A DNA stretch of 64,000 nt from Cordylochernes scorpioides (GCA_030710605.1 CP092877.1:75127571-75191570), one strand, 5' to 3'. Positions 30,218-42,201 are shown, counted from the first letter of the stretch. Notes: generated from the sequence alone by a model not told the origin. Program-made: numbers and translations.

Positions 30218-31180
30218 CAGTAGAACTATCTCCCTGTAAACAACACCTAATTGCAAAGCCAAAGTGTCCTTTAGGGAGAGGAGACCTCTTACTGAAGAGT
30301 TGTTACATACTAAAAATGGTAATTTTACAAATGAAAACTGTCCATTGTAGAGAGGTTTCCTCTAGCGCGAGTGTCCTCTCATTGAGGTTTTAATGTATTG
30401 GCGATGAAACCTGTCCTTTATAGCGCGGTGTCCTCTAGCGCGAGTGTCCTCTCATGGAGGTTGTTCTACTGTATTGGCGATGAAACCTGTCCTTTGTAGA
30501 GAGGTGTTCTCTAGCGCATGTGTCCTCTCATGGAGGTTCTACTGTATTTGTGATGAAAACTGTCCTTTGTAGATAGGTGTCCTCTAGAGCGAGTGTCCTC
30601 TCATGGAGGTTGTTCTACTGTATTGGCGATGAAACCTGTCTTTTGTAGAGAGGTGTCCTCTAGCGCGAGTGTCCTCTCATGGAGGTTCTACTGTATTGGT
30701 GATGAAAACTGTCCTTTGTAGAGAGGTGTCCTCTAGCGAGTGTCCTCTCATGGAGGTTCTACTGTATTGGTGATGAAAACTGTCCTTTGTAGAGAGGTGT
30801 CCTCTAGCGCGAGTGTCCTCTCATGGAGGTTCTACTGTATTGGTGATGAAAACTGTCCTTTGTAGAGAGGTGTCCTCTAGCGAGTGTCCTCTCATGGAGG
30901 TTCTACTGTATTGGCGATGAAACCTGTCTTTTGTAGAGAGGTGTCCTCTAGTACGAATGTCCTCTCATTGAGGTTTTACTCTATTTGTGATAAAAACTGT
31001 CCTTTGTAGAAAGGTGTCCTCTAGCGCTAGTGACCTCTCATTGAGGTTTTACTGTATTTGTGATGAAAACTGTCCTTTGTAGAGAGGTGTCCTCTCATGG
31101 AGGTTTTAATGTATTGGCGATGAAACCTGTCCTTTGTAGAGAGGTGTCCTCTAGCGCGAGTGTTTGATGTTCTACTGTAT
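30218..31180 (+). repeat. Minisatellite, 71-76 bp period, about 13 units
   Basis: Each unit holds GATGAAAACTGTCCTTTGTA, GAGAGGTGTCCTCTAGCGCG and GTGTCCTCTCATGGAGGTT. Successive starts at 30403, 30479, 30552, 30628, 30701, 30772, 30845, 30916, 30989 and 31062 give spacings of 71-76 bp. Two spacings often alternate, hinting at a higher-order unit. Similar GAGAGGTGTCCTCT repeats occur in many invertebrates. Confidence 0.9.
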
Positions 31181-31605
31181 CAGTTTTTTTTATATATTTT
31201 AACAAATTCTATCTTGTTTACCATCTTGACAAGCCATTATCATCAATATGTCTTCAATAGAAAAATGAAAGCCAATATGTCAGTATGGCAAACATGAAAA
31301 GAAAACATTGGGGAGCCCATGTGTTAACCTAACCATTAGGTTAGCTAGCAGAATTTTTGACACATTTTAATTACAGCCCATTCCCTTGAGGGTGATAAAA
31401 ATAAATTTTAACGCCACCTAATTAATATAGTTGTCTCTTTTTGTTAATTAATTGTATAATTATCATTTCAACATGGCCTTGGTAACATGATATTTTAAAA
31501 GCTCGTTGTTTCGGTCTTTTTAGGATGTAATTTATTATTGATTTTGGGAGATGCGTTAGTGTGTGTTTTTCTAAAAGATATATTATTTTACATTATTTAA
31601 TATTC
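31181..31605. other. No feature seen
   Basis: Low-complexity AT-rich sequence; no repeat recognised. Confidence 0.35.
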
Positions 31606-31609
31606 TGTT

Positions 31610-33170
31610 TAGTTTTCATGGATAAAACTTAAAGATGCTGTACTTTTACCATGTATATCGGGATTCAGACATTAACTCTGAAAGATACACTCATGAATAA
31701 AACTTAAGGAAGTTGTACCTTTTACCATGTATGTCGGGATTCAGACAATAACTCTGTAAGATATTACAGTGACCTTTATTGAAGACACACGAGATAACCA
31801 AGTGTGTATACACTCATGGACAAAACTTAAAGGTGCTGTACCTTTTACCATGTATGTCGGGATTCAGACAATAACTCTGAAAGATATTACAGTAACCTTT
31901 ATTGAAGACAAACGAGATAATCAAGTGTATATAAACTCATGAACAAAACTTAAGGAAGTTGTACCTTTTAGCATGTATATCGGGATTCACACAATAACTC
32001 TGAAAGATATTACAGTGACCTTTATTGAAGACACTCGAAATAACCAAATGTATATACACTCATGGACAAAACTTAAGGAAGTTGTACTTTTTAGCATGTA
32101 TATTGGGATTTAGACAATAACTCTGAAAGATATTACAGTGACCTTTATTGAAGACACTCGAAATAACCAAATGTATGTACACTCATGGAAAAAAATTAAA
32201 TATGCTGTATCTTTTACCATGTATATCGGGATTTAGACAATACCTCTGAAAGATATTACAGTGACCTTTATTGAAGACACTCGAAATAACCAAATCAACA
32301 TATATAGTCACGACCGTTTTTCCTTAATTCCTCATGTCACGGATGCGCGCGCATCATCATTACGATCGTTATCATTATCTAATGATAATAATAATAATTA
32401 TTATTATTATATTATTTTATTATTAATATATAGTCACGACCGTCTCTTTCCTCAATTCCTCATCGCTGTCACGGATGCGCGCGCATCATCATTATGATCA
32501 TTATCTTCTATAGAAGCTTCTATCTTTATAATTATGTATATTTACAAAAAGTCAATTCGCTCGCGCCTCTAGCGGTGAAAATGAGGGGTAATACCAACTG
32601 ACCTAATGTACATGTAAAGTTTGGAGCGGGACGTTTCACAAGAGTGACATCCACGGCTCCAATTTATAATTGTAACAAATAGTATTGGAATAAAAACATT
32701 CAATCGGGTAAAACACTGGCGTTGCCCGGGTCATTCGTCTAGTGTATATACACTAATGAACAAAACTTAAAGGTGCTGTACCTTTTACCATGTATGTCGG
32801 GATTCAGACAATAACTCTGAAAGATATTACAGTGACCTTTATTGAAGACACACGAGATAATCAAGTGTATATAAACTCATGAACAAAACTTAAGGAAGTT
32901 GTACCTTTTAACATGTATATCGGGATTCAGACAATAACTCTGAAAGATACACTCATGGACAAAACTTAAGGAAGTTGTACCTTTTACCATGTATGTCGGG
33001 ATTCAGATAATAACTCTGAAAGATATTAGAGTGACCTTTATTGAAGGCACACGAGATAACCAAGTGTATATACACTCATGAACAAATTTTAAGGAAGTTG
33101 TACCTTTTAGCATGTATATATCGGGATTCAGACAATAACTCTAAAAGATATTTGATACACAGTGACCTTT
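31610..33170 (+). repeat. 123-bp repeat array, interrupted
   Basis: About nine units, some shortened, on both sides of a Helitron (32300-32742). Each has CTCATGGACAAAACTTAAGG and CAGTGACCTTTATTGAAGAC. A P3 element interrupts a unit at about 33172; the unit's tail resumes near 33510 (GAAGACACACGAGATATCC). Confidence 0.85.
32300..32742 (+). mobile_element. Helitron inside the 123-bp array
   Basis: A 5' TATATAGTCACGACCGT start occurs twice (32301 and 32430) and the 3' end is CTAG at 32739-32742 after GGCGTTGCCCGGGTCATTCG. The flanks CCAAAT and GTATATACACTAATG rejoin as one 123-bp repeat. Confidence 0.7.
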
Positions 33171-33171
33171 A

Positions 33172-33508
33172 ATTAAAAAGGCATATATTGGAACAAAATA
33201 TCATTTATTTTACCAATAATTCAGTTGGCTAAACGCCAACCTTTATCAAGGTGTTATAACATATTAATGTGCGTCAACAACAAACTCAGCGCCATATAAC
33301 GTCAATAGAATTAAGTTTAAAAAATATTTTGCCTATATATATTCAATGGGGAGAAAAAAAAAGATAAATATATTTATATTATGGACAAAAAATAAATTTT
33401 GTCAAATAAGGATGTGAATATTTTGAATATTAACAATAATGCCTATTTTATATTTACAATTATTTGTACTATGTGTAAAAATGATATTTTGATCCTTTTT
33501 AATTGAAG
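33172..33508. repeat. Family P3 element inserted in the 123-bp array
   Basis: AAAAAGGCATATATTGGAAC at the left and GATATTTTGATCCTTTTTAA at the right are inverted ends. AATT borders both sides. The middle holds extra AT-rich sequence. Confidence 0.65.
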
Positions 33509-33774
33509 ATTCATTTATGGGTTGCTCTAATTTCAAAACAGTGATCTCGATTGAAGACACACGAGATATCCAAGTGTGAACAGAATTGCCTCTGTCTTCT
33601 TTAAAAAAATAGGCGACCGACTACATCAAAGACTTTCCAGTGTATCTTCTATGTGCAAGAGTTTTAGAACACCAGATTATAGAAGGAATTTTAAAGGAAA
33701 AAATGTTTCAGTTAATTGTAGTTTTGCTATTGTAAATTAAAAATTAACATCAAAACATCAAAAATAAGAAAAGA

Positions 33775-33962
33775 TCAAATAGGCGAAATAAACTCTGAGA
33801 GAAGAATTACAAAAACTATAAAAAGACTCAGAACGAAACACAACAAAGGAATGACAATACATACAGATAGCATAAGAACCTATAAGACATGCAACAACTG
33901 TCCTGGTGTGGAACTAACACCTACTCACATATTCACATGCCCAGCAATGGCCGCAGCCTTGT
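33775..33962 (+). pseudogene. LINE-A ORF2 C-terminus
   Basis: The frame reads GEINSERRITKTIKRLRTKH and then CNNCPGVELTPTHIFTCPAM. This is the basic segment and Cys/His knuckle typical of the C-terminus of Jockey/R1-like LINE polyproteins. A TAG interrupts just after (AAL*). The frame would continue as the first 121-bp unit (KIDLDPEQQLYTPKIVDIAT) to a TGA. The LINE at 42207-48800 belongs to the same family by its tail. Confidence 0.7.
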
Positions 33963-35293
33963 AGAAAATTGACTTGGACCCAGAGCAGCAGCTTTACACA
34001 CCCAAGATAGTGGACATTGCTACTGCTGTGATAGAGATGTATGGAGACATCTGAGGCTCTTCAGTGGACACAACAACAACAACAGAAAATTGACATGGAC
34101 CCAGAGCAGCAGCTTTACACACCCAAGATAGTGGATATTGCTACTGCTGTGATAGAGATGTATGGAGACATCTGAGGCTCTTCAGTGGACACAACAACAA
34201 CAACAGAAAATTGACTTGGACCCAGAGCAGCAGCTTTACACACCCAAGATAGTGGATATTGCTACTGCTGTGATAGAGATGTATGGAGACATCTGAGGCT
34301 CTTCAGTGGACACAACAACAACAACAGAAAATTGACATGGACCCAGAGCAGCAGCTTTACACACCCAAGATAGTGGATATTGCTACTGCTGTGATAGAGA
34401 TGTATGGAGACATCTGAGGCTCTTCAGTGGACACAACAACAACAACAGAAAATTGACATGGACCCAGAGCAGCAGCTTTACACACCCAAGATAGTGGATA
34501 TTGCTACTGCTGTGATAGAGATGTATGGAGACATCTGAGGCTCTTCAGTGGACACAACAACAACAACAGAAAATTGACATGGACCCAGAGCAGCAGCTTT
34601 ACACACCCAAGATAGTGGACATTGCTACTGCTGTGATAGAGATGTATGGAGACATCTGAGGCTCTTCAGTGGACACAACAACAACAACAGAAAATTGACA
34701 TGGACCCAGAGCAGCAGCTTTACACACCCAAGATAGTGGACATTGCTGCTGCTGTGATAGAGATGTATGGAGACATCTGAGGCTCTTCAGTGGACACAAC
34801 AACAACAACAGAAAATTGACATGGACCCAGAGCAGCAGCTTTACACACCCAAGATAGTGGACATTGCTACTGCTGTGATAGAGATGTATGGAGACATCTG
34901 AGGCTCTTCAGTGGACACAACAACAACAACAGAAAATTGACATGGACCCAGAGCAGCAGCTTTACACACCCAAGATAGTGGACATTGCTGCTGCTGTGAT
35001 AGAGATGTATGGAGACATCTGAGGCTCTTCAGTGGACACAACAACAACAACAGAAAATTGACATGGACCCAGAGCAGCAGCTTTACACACCCAAGATAGT
35101 GGACATTGCTACTGCTGTGATAGAGATGTATGGAGACATCTGAGGCTCTTCAGTGGACACAACAACAACAACAGAAAATTGACATGGACCCAGAGCAGCA
35201 GCTTTACACACCCAAGATAGTGGACATTGTGACTGCTGTGATAGAGATGTATGGAGACATCTGAGGCTCTTCATTGGACACAACAACAAAAAC
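33963..35293 (+). repeat. 121-bp tandem array of LINE-A 3' ends, 11 units
   Basis: Eleven units at exactly 121-bp spacing (33963, 34084, ... 35173). Each runs from AGAAAATTGACATGGACCC through GATAGTGGACATTGCTACTG to GGACACAACAACAACAAC. The unit is the last ~34 codons of LINE ORF2, its stop and a short CAA-repeat tail. Units are nearly identical, so amplification looks recent. Because 121 is not a multiple of three, open frames here are not genes. Confidence 0.95.
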
Positions 35294-35730
35294 TAAAAAT
35301 CAACGTCTATATAAAAATTTGTTGCATAAATTTAGATTTTTCTGTTAATAAAGTATTTTTATATTCAAATATATTCCCCACATCCCTACAAAAAGTATTT
35401 TAAATCATAATTTAGTAAAAAAAAACTCAAATCAATAAAAAAAATATCAATTTAAACATTACAAGGTAAAAAAAGCAAACCTAATTTACCACCATTAATT
35501 TAAAATCAATTATTAACTTGAAAAAAAAAAACTTCCAAATTCCATGAAATTCCAATATAAAAAATTAAGGAATGATTAATGAGAGAAATTATAACACTAA
35601 TTACCATTTTCCTAAATAGTTGAGTTAATTGGAATTTGCATAGACACACAATATACATATGGCTAATTTGTTAATTGAAAAGTAATTATATAAATTAGTT
35701 TATAATGTTTATACCATCCATCGTATGGAA
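35294..35730. other. No feature seen
   Basis: AT-rich spacer between the two arrays. Confidence 0.4.
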
Positions 35731-35734
35731 AGAG

Positions 35735-36935
35735 AGGTACCATTGCCCCGTTAGTCAGCCACATTTCAGAGTTCGCTGTTCACGGTTACCGTAGCGGCTC
35801 AGGGCTCACGACACCGTACTACAGGGCAGTCCCTTACTTGTGCTGTTTCTCCCGCCCGCCACGTAGAGGAGGGGTGTCTTGTCCCGTTAGTCAGCCACAT
35901 TTCAGAGTTCCCTGTTCACGGTTACCGTAGCGGCTCGGGGATCACGACACCGTACTACAGGGCAATCCCTTACTTGTGCTGTTTCTCCCGCCCGCCACGT
36001 AGAGGAGGGGTGTCTTGTCCCGTTAGTCAGCCACATTTCAGAGTTCCCTGTTCACGGTTACCGTAGCGGCTCGGGGATCACGACACCGTACTACAGGGCA
36101 ATCCCTTACTTGTGCTGTTTCTCCCGCCCGCCACGTAGAGGAGGGGTGTCTTGTCCCGTTAGTCAGCCACATTTCAGAGTTCCCTGTTCACAGTTACCGT
36201 AGCGGCTCGGGGTTCACGACACCGTACTACAGGGCAATCCCTTACTTGTGCTGTTTCTCCCGCCCGCCACGTAGAGGAGGGGTGTCTTGTCCCGTTAGTC
36301 AGCCACATTTCAGAGTTCCCTGTTCACGGTTACCGTAGCGGCTCGGGGTTCACGACACCGTACTACAGGGCAATCCCTTACTTGTGCTGTTTCTCCCGCC
36401 CGCCACGTAGAGGAGGGGTGTCTTGTCCCGTTAGTCAGCCACATTTCAGAGTTCCCTGTTCACGGTTACCGTAGCGGCTCGGGGTTCACGACACCGTACT
36501 ACAGGGCAATCCCTTACTTGTGCTGTTTCTCCCGCCCGCCACGTAGAGGAGGGGTGTCTTGTCCCGTTAGTCAGCCACATTTCAGAGTTCCCTGTTCACG
36601 GTTACCGTAGCGGCTCGGGGTTCACGACACCGTACTACAGGGCAATCCCTTACTTGTGCTGTTTCTCCCGCCCGCCACGTAGAGGAGGGGTGTCTTGTCC
36701 CGTTAGTCAGCCACATTTCAGAGTTCCCTGTTCACGGTTACCGTAGCGGCTCGGGGCTCACGACACCGTACTACAGGGCAGTCCCTTACTTGTACTGCTT
36801 CTCCCGCCCGCCACGTAGAGGAGGGGTGCCATTGCTCCGTTAGTCAGCCATATTTCAGAGTTCCCTGTTCACAGTTACCTTAGCGGCTCACGACACCGTA
36901 ATTCACCCTACAGAGCAGTCCCTCACTTCGCCAGT
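35735..36935. repeat. 136-bp GC-rich tandem array, about 8.8 units
   Basis: TTAGTCAGCCACATTTCAGA recurs every 136 bp (35751, 35887, 36023, 36159, ... 36839). Each unit includes GGTTACCGTAGCGGCTCGGG and CTCCCGCCCGCCACGTAGAG. Inner units are near-identical while the edge units differ. It is far more GC-rich than its flanks. The first and last units read ACCATTGC.CCGTTAGTCA, close to the LINE-A 5'-end string GCCGTTGCCACGTTAGTCA. Confidence 0.93.
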
Positions 36936-36974
36936 TCAAATAGTTTAAACTTCCTATAAAAGTGAATATATTGG

Positions 36975-37065
36975 AGTGAAAAAAAGGATTTATTTACTGA
37001 TATTTCGGTTGGAGGCTGAGCATCAACCTTTGTAATATATAACAACGTATTCATTTTAGAACGCC
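36975..37065 (+). repeat. Family P3 fragment
   Basis: ACTGATATTTCGGTTGGAGG and CATCAACCTTTGTAATATAT match one P3 arm. Confidence 0.5.
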
Positions 37066-37890
37066 ATCTTTTATAACAAATTCAAAACTAATTTTGACGC
37101 ATATGATTATTTTTTAATAACAATTTTCTATCATGATGCATTAGCACGCCATCTGTTATCAAAATACGAAACTATTATAGACGTGTATGATTCTTTTTAA
37201 AATAAACAATTTCTACTGTCCTTACTGTAATGGGAAAATTAATGGGAAGGCCTGGCTCATCAGTAATGAACCCTCCCAGCGGTTTAGCCAGTTTAATCTA
37301 CCATACCGCTGTTATATTGCATTTTTCGATCTTCCTTTCTTAGTGATACTGATGCTGAACTCTTGGAATGGGTATTTTAGATGAACTATGGAGATAAGCT
37401 TTGAGGACAGTAGAAATACATACAATTATAAATGTATAATATACTGCCCTTATTGCAATGATAAATTAAAGGGAGGGCCTGACTCATCAGTAGTGAACCC
37501 TAAGCGGTTTCGTCAATTTAATCTACCATACCGCTGTTATATTGCATTTTTCGATATTCCTTTTATAATTATACTGATGCTAGACTCACGGAATAGGTAT
37601 TTTAGAAGAACTATGAACACAAGCTTTGAGGACAGTAGAATCACATACAATTATAAATTTATAATATACTGCCCTTATTGCAATGATAAAATTAAAGGGA
37701 GGGCCTGGTTATCAGTAGTGAACACTCCCAGCGGTTTCGTCAGTTTAATCTACCATACCGCTGTTATATTGCATTTTTCGATCTTCCTTTTATAGTGATA
37801 CTGTTGGTAGACTCTTGGAATGGGTATTTTAGAAGAACTATGGACACAAGCTTTGAGGATATCAGAATTACATATAATTATAAATATATG
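37066..37890 (-). repeat. Family C, three tandem units
   Basis: Three direct copies of the C unit (cores near 37255-37300, 37485-37520, 37705-37745), each starting CCTTACTG/CCCTTATTGCAATG and ending with TGAACTATGGAG or equivalent. Cores are variously damaged. Long open frames through them have no known domain. Confidence 0.75.
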
Positions 37891-38545
37891 TGAGAACCGA
37901 ATAGATCCTGTCGACTCACTATAATAATATTTCGATGATGATCCTGTGTAAGATCCTGTTGACTCCTGTCAACTTACTGTGGGATTGGTGACTTGTGGTG
38001 AATTGTGGAGGTTGGTGATTGATGGCGCAGTCTTGGTCGAATGGTGGGTTTCCACAGGGGAAATAACGAGAGAGACAAACCTGGATGGGATAGAACCTGG
38101 ACTTCGCGATAAGGGAGAGAGTTGTGACTGGAGGAGGTACCTTGCCTTTCACATGATCGAAGAGAATTTTACCTTGATTGGAGCCTGAGTTGAGCACCTT
38201 GCTTCTAGCCCGGTCCTTACCTTCTTCTGCTTAACCATTTGTCCGAGATAATCGTCAATAACTACCTCGGCTTCTCATTAGTTGGGATCGTTCTACGTGG
38301 TTACCTCTGATTGGCTATTAGTTGTTCATGCTTAACTGTGATTGGTGTCGGTACCTCCATTGTCGTCATGATTGCCATCTTCCAGGAAGAAGGTCTTTGA
38401 ACTTTAGTTTTATGGTTCCTGGGTAGTGACCTTTACTTCCTGGATGATGCAATCCTGGTAATTGCTGTTCTCTTTTTCGCGAAGCCTAACTTTTATTTAA
38501 ACTTTTGACGATACATTGCATAGATTGTGGTGGGATTACATATTG
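37891..38545. mobile_element. Unclassified insertion within a family C repeat
   Basis: About 650 bp of more balanced composition interrupts C-type sequence, which resumes at 38560 (ATATACTGCCCTTATTG). It starts near GTGAGAACCGAATAGATCCT and ends near TTTTATTTAAACTTTTGACG. Tandem-like GATCCTGT.GACTC strings lie at its left edge. No ORF with a recognised domain; it could be a solo LTR. Confidence 0.35.
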
Positions 38546-38700
38546 CTATATACAAATTATCACATATATAATATACTGCCCTTATTGTAATGATAAATTA
38601 ATTAGTGATGAACTCTCTAAACGGATTCGCCTATTTATCAATTCAGCGAGGAGAGTATATAGAAAATTGTTTTTTGAATCATATATTATACTTTAAAATA
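38546..38700 (-). repeat. Family C remnant
   Basis: TACTGCCCTTATTGTAATGA and GTGATGAACTCTCTAAACGG represent a decayed C unit, the far side of the interrupted copy. Confidence 0.5.
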
Positions 38701-38719
38701 TAGTTTGAATTTATTATAT

Positions 38720-38877
38720 TGCTACGTGGAAAATTAGGAAAGACAAACTTCGGGATAACACAGAAATTTAAGGCACGAACAAAACTATGAATAATAAACA
38801 AAAGATAAGCAATGAGGGAAGTTTACAGAGTATCAAAATATAAACTCTGTTAATAAAATAATAAATACTTTGCTACA
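38720..38877 (-). mobile_element. Solo LTR of the TRIM-like element
   Basis: The minus strand reads TGTAGCAAAGTATTTATTAT ... CCACGTAGCA, matching the LTR at 5764-5940. Confidence 0.7.
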
Positions 38878-38884
38878 ATAGAAA

Positions 38885-39155
38885 TACCTTAGAAACTGCA
38901 AGAATAGATATCAATTTGATGCACTAGCCCCCCATCTGTTATCAAAATTCGAAATTATTTTAAAGGCTTAAGATTCTTTTTAAAATTAAACAATTTCTAC
39001 TGCCCTTACTGCAATGGAAAAATTAAAGGGAGGGCCTGGCTAGGGTTCACCACTGATGAGCCAGGCCCTCCCTTTAATTTTTCCATTGCAGTAAGGGCAA
39101 TAGAAATTGTTTAATTTTAAAAAGAATCTTACGCCTTTAAAATAATTTCGAATTT
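38885..39155. repeat. Family C palindrome with collapsed centre
   Basis: GGGAGGGCCTGGCTAGGGTT at the centre joins a minus half to a plus half with CACTGATGAGCCAGGCCC. The GAAAC box is lost in both. Confidence 0.7.
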
Positions 39156-39159
39156 AGAT

Positions 39160-39710
39160 AAAAATTTGCTTACTAACGATGGCTATGCAAAAATTCCTTC
39201 AATTTCTAGCTGAGGTGTAAGAAGCACAGAAAGGCTTCTATTGTATCACAGGAAAGACCATCATCTGTCATCAGGAGAGAGTAATTGTTATCTCTCTCAG
39301 AAAAGAGAAGCATATTCTGTTATCAGCAGGGATTGGCTTGGTAATCAATCAAGCTTTCGACTCCCTTATCTTTCTCACACCCCCCTTCTCAATACGGCTT
39401 TGTTCTGTGCCATTTGTTTTACAAATATTACTGGGATCTATAGCAACCATTTATTTAGTATTATTGTACGTAAGGTACACCCTTACGTCTATTTTAATCC
39501 TAATTTTTTAACGAATTTTTTTTATTGTTGACTTGAAATTGATTTATAGTTTAGTAATATCTTTCAGAGAGCCTTGTCCCTCTAATAACAAAACCATACT
39601 TATTTTATATTATTTGAAAAGAGAAAATTAGCTTTTTGGCAAAGAATTTTTCTATGTTTTTTATACTGCTATCATTTTTTATCATTTCCTAATTTTAATA
39701 TTCAGCTTAA
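39160..39710. other. No convincing gene
   Basis: A 96-codon plus frame (39241-39531) has no recognisable motif. I see no repeat. Confidence 0.3.
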
Positions 39711-39711
39711 G

Positions 39712-39995
39712 TATAACCATGGATAAAACTTAAGGAAGTGGAAAGTACTTGCTGTTGCTCGTTGTCTTTTTTTGAAGGAGACAGAGGTTGTTCACACTTG
39801 GTTATCTCATGTGTCTTCAATAAAGGTCACTGTAATATCTTTCAGAGTTATTGTCTGAATCCCGATATACATACTAAAAGGTACAACTTCCTTAAGTCTT
39901 GTCCGTGAGTGTATTTTGTTCACACTGGGTTTTCTCGTGTCTTCAATAAAAGTCACTGTAATATCTTACAGAGTTATTGTCTGAATCCCGATATA
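39712..39995 (-). repeat. 123-bp family copy with inverted ends, left side
   Basis: Begins CCATGGATAAAACTTAAGG (inverted terminus) and has two units on the minus strand. It breaks at CTGAATCCCGATATA; the unit resumes at 49378 (TACATGCTAAAAGG) on the other side of the large transposon. Confidence 0.8.
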
Positions 39996-40399
39996 CAGGG
40001 TGATCCAAAAGTCCCGCACAACTTTAAAAATTTATAACTCCGCGAATATTTGCGCTAGAGCAATGCGGTAAACACCATTGTGTTCAGGATGCAATGGGAT
40101 TTTTTATGGCAAATAATGAAAAATTCGATATTTATTTTAGTTACAACTTTATTCTCTAGATGGCGCTCTACCAGAATCAGAGATTCAGCGGACAAATTGT
40201 TTGATAAATTGAAAAATAAAACTGAAAGACACGTATTTTTCCTTTTTGAATACCAGGAAAGAACCCTAATAATATCAAATGATAAATTAATAAAACACCA
40301 TTTCGCCAAAAGTTAGAAGAATTGGTTGACGATTTTTAAATACAATCTGAGATATGTAAAATATGTATATGCAAATTAAAACATGTAGCAAAAAAATAT
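39996..40399 (+). repeat. Left terminal inverted repeat (~404 bp)
   Basis: Matches the reverse complement of 48975-49377, from CAGGGTGATCC to ACATGTAGCAAAAAAA. It contains CTCTAGATGGCGCTCTACC, the shared 9-mer motif. Confidence 0.9.
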
Positions 40400-41029
40400 T
40401 TATATTTAAGATGGAGTTTTGTGAAATGAATTGAATGTTTGAAAATAACTACTGATATCATTACACGATTTTTGAAATGTTAATATAGTACCAAAAATAT
40501 GATGGCACTACTAATAGGATTTCGTGCTATAAGGAATGTATAGTTTCTTGACTAATTGTCGACACTTGACTATTTAACTGGATATTTGTCATGATCCAAA
40601 AATGAAATATAGATGGGAGTGACAAAATATATTTGTCGTACTTTATTCCAAATATCCTATGGGTTTGTCAAATGTTATCATTGTTTATTATACTGTACAT
40701 AAATTTGAAAATGTATCCCCTCAAAAAAATCATTTTTAAATCGACCTTTTGCGTTGAAAAACGTGGTAGTAAAATCATTTTGTATTATTTTTTGCGCAAA
40801 ATATCTAAAGTTGGGGGGGGGGGATACAGAGATTATTCCTTATGCTATTTCTTCTAATGAGCGAAAAGCGATAAACTAAACATAAGGGGTAAAATTGTGT
40901 ATACCAGTGTTATTCGAGAAGTTATAAAACTTTGGCCTGCACGACATAATATAAAATGTGGGCAAATGACAAACAAAAAAATACTGTTTACAGAAAAGAA
41001 GAGTCAAGATGTGAGGACAGCATTTATTA

Positions 41030-42201
41030 TTCCCATAACCCAAAACAAAGAGCTGCAAAATATAACACATGAGGTAACTGCCTTCTCTCTTGTATTAGGT
41101 CACAATCCTTGCTCAATGTGGCGCCCTTCATTCTCAAACACCGCCTGCAGACGATAGATGACAGAATGGTCACAATTAAAGAGTTGAAATTTATAAAACA
41201 TGCCATCTGATAGAAGCCTTCAACATGGCCAATGTGGTAGGCCGGCATCAATAAAAACGCGACTTAATGTACCCCCATAACCGAAATTGTAAGGCGTCAA
41301 GTCTGGTGATATTGGAAGCCACTGGTATATACGAGCGGCGACTTATCAACGAATTCCACCGAACTGTCCTTCAGCAATTGTTTGGCACCGCGGGAGATAT
41401 GAGAGATATCCTCCATCTTGCATGAATGTTATTTCGCTTAGTGCTTGTTTGTCCTGCAATATGGGAATAACCTTTTCTCTCAAAAGTTGAACATAACGTT
41501 CACCAGTTACAAAAACGGTTTTAAAAGTTCTTCCATTGATTTTTCAAAGAAAATGGCCCAATAATATAAGAAGAAGTGAACCCACACAAAACTGTAACTC
41601 TGTGCTGATGAAGTGGTATTTCTGTAAAAATCCTAGGGTTTTCTGTTGCCAAAATGAGGCAGTTTTGAATGTTAAATTCTCTCTTTAGATAAAAGTGAGC
41701 ATCATCTGTTCTTAGAACATTTGACAGCCAGTTTTCATCAATATCAATTTGCCGGAAAACCCATGCAGCGAATTCTTGACTCTTCTCAAAATCGCTGACT
41801 TTCAACTCGTGAAAACTTTGAATTTTGTTAAGATATTTTTATAGAAAAATTCTAAATGTGTGTTCTCTCCAAACTGTTCCATACGAAATCCCCGTTTGTC
41901 GAGAAACTTGTCTAGCACTTACTTCTCCATACGTGGATAACGTTTCAATGGCTTCAGCATTCTGCAAAACCGTAACAGCCACTGACTTGCGTGTCGATGG
42001 TCTTCCACTCCGAGGTTTTGCTTCCAGAGATCCAGTTTCCTCAAAACTTCTAATCAATCGCTTTGGAGAGTAGCAACTCATTGGTCCTTTACCGCTTCGA
42101 ATATCTTTAAAGAAACTAAACGCCCGTAAAGCTTCAGTGGCATATTCTGAATCACAATTTAAAAAATTCACCAAGAGTGCTTTATCCTGTAGTGACGGCA
42201 T
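41030..42201 (-). pseudogene. DUF4817/DDE-type transposase, decayed
   Basis: Start ATG is at 42201 (MPSLQDKALL). The N-terminal helix-turn-helix region has KGPMSCYSPKRLIRSFEETG followed by SLEAKPRSGRPS, as in DUF4817-type mariner-like transposases. A TAA at 41841-41839 interrupts, then the same frame continues through FAAWVFRQIDIDENWLSNVL, RTDDAHFYL (first acidic residue) and GFTSSYIIGP to 41521. After a frameshift come FMQDGG (second Asp) and SPDLTPYNF (third position now Asn). A further shift leads to LFNCDHSVIYRLQ. Cannot encode an active enzyme. Confidence 0.8.

Noticed and set aside
34599-35289. Three repeated open frames of ~69 codons on the minus strand
   Set aside because: They are antisense to the 121-bp LINE-tail array and exist only because a stop-free frame recurs in each unit pair.
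33963-36935. CRISPR-like regular repeats
   Set aside because: Units are contiguous with no unique spacers, and the sequence is eukaryotic transposon-derived.
37388-37795. 135-codon ORF
   Set aside because: Reads through tandem family C repeats; a repeated peptide from a non-coding repeat.
39241-39531. 96-codon ORF
   Set aside because: Unrecognised composition, no homologous pattern, no start context or splice evidence.
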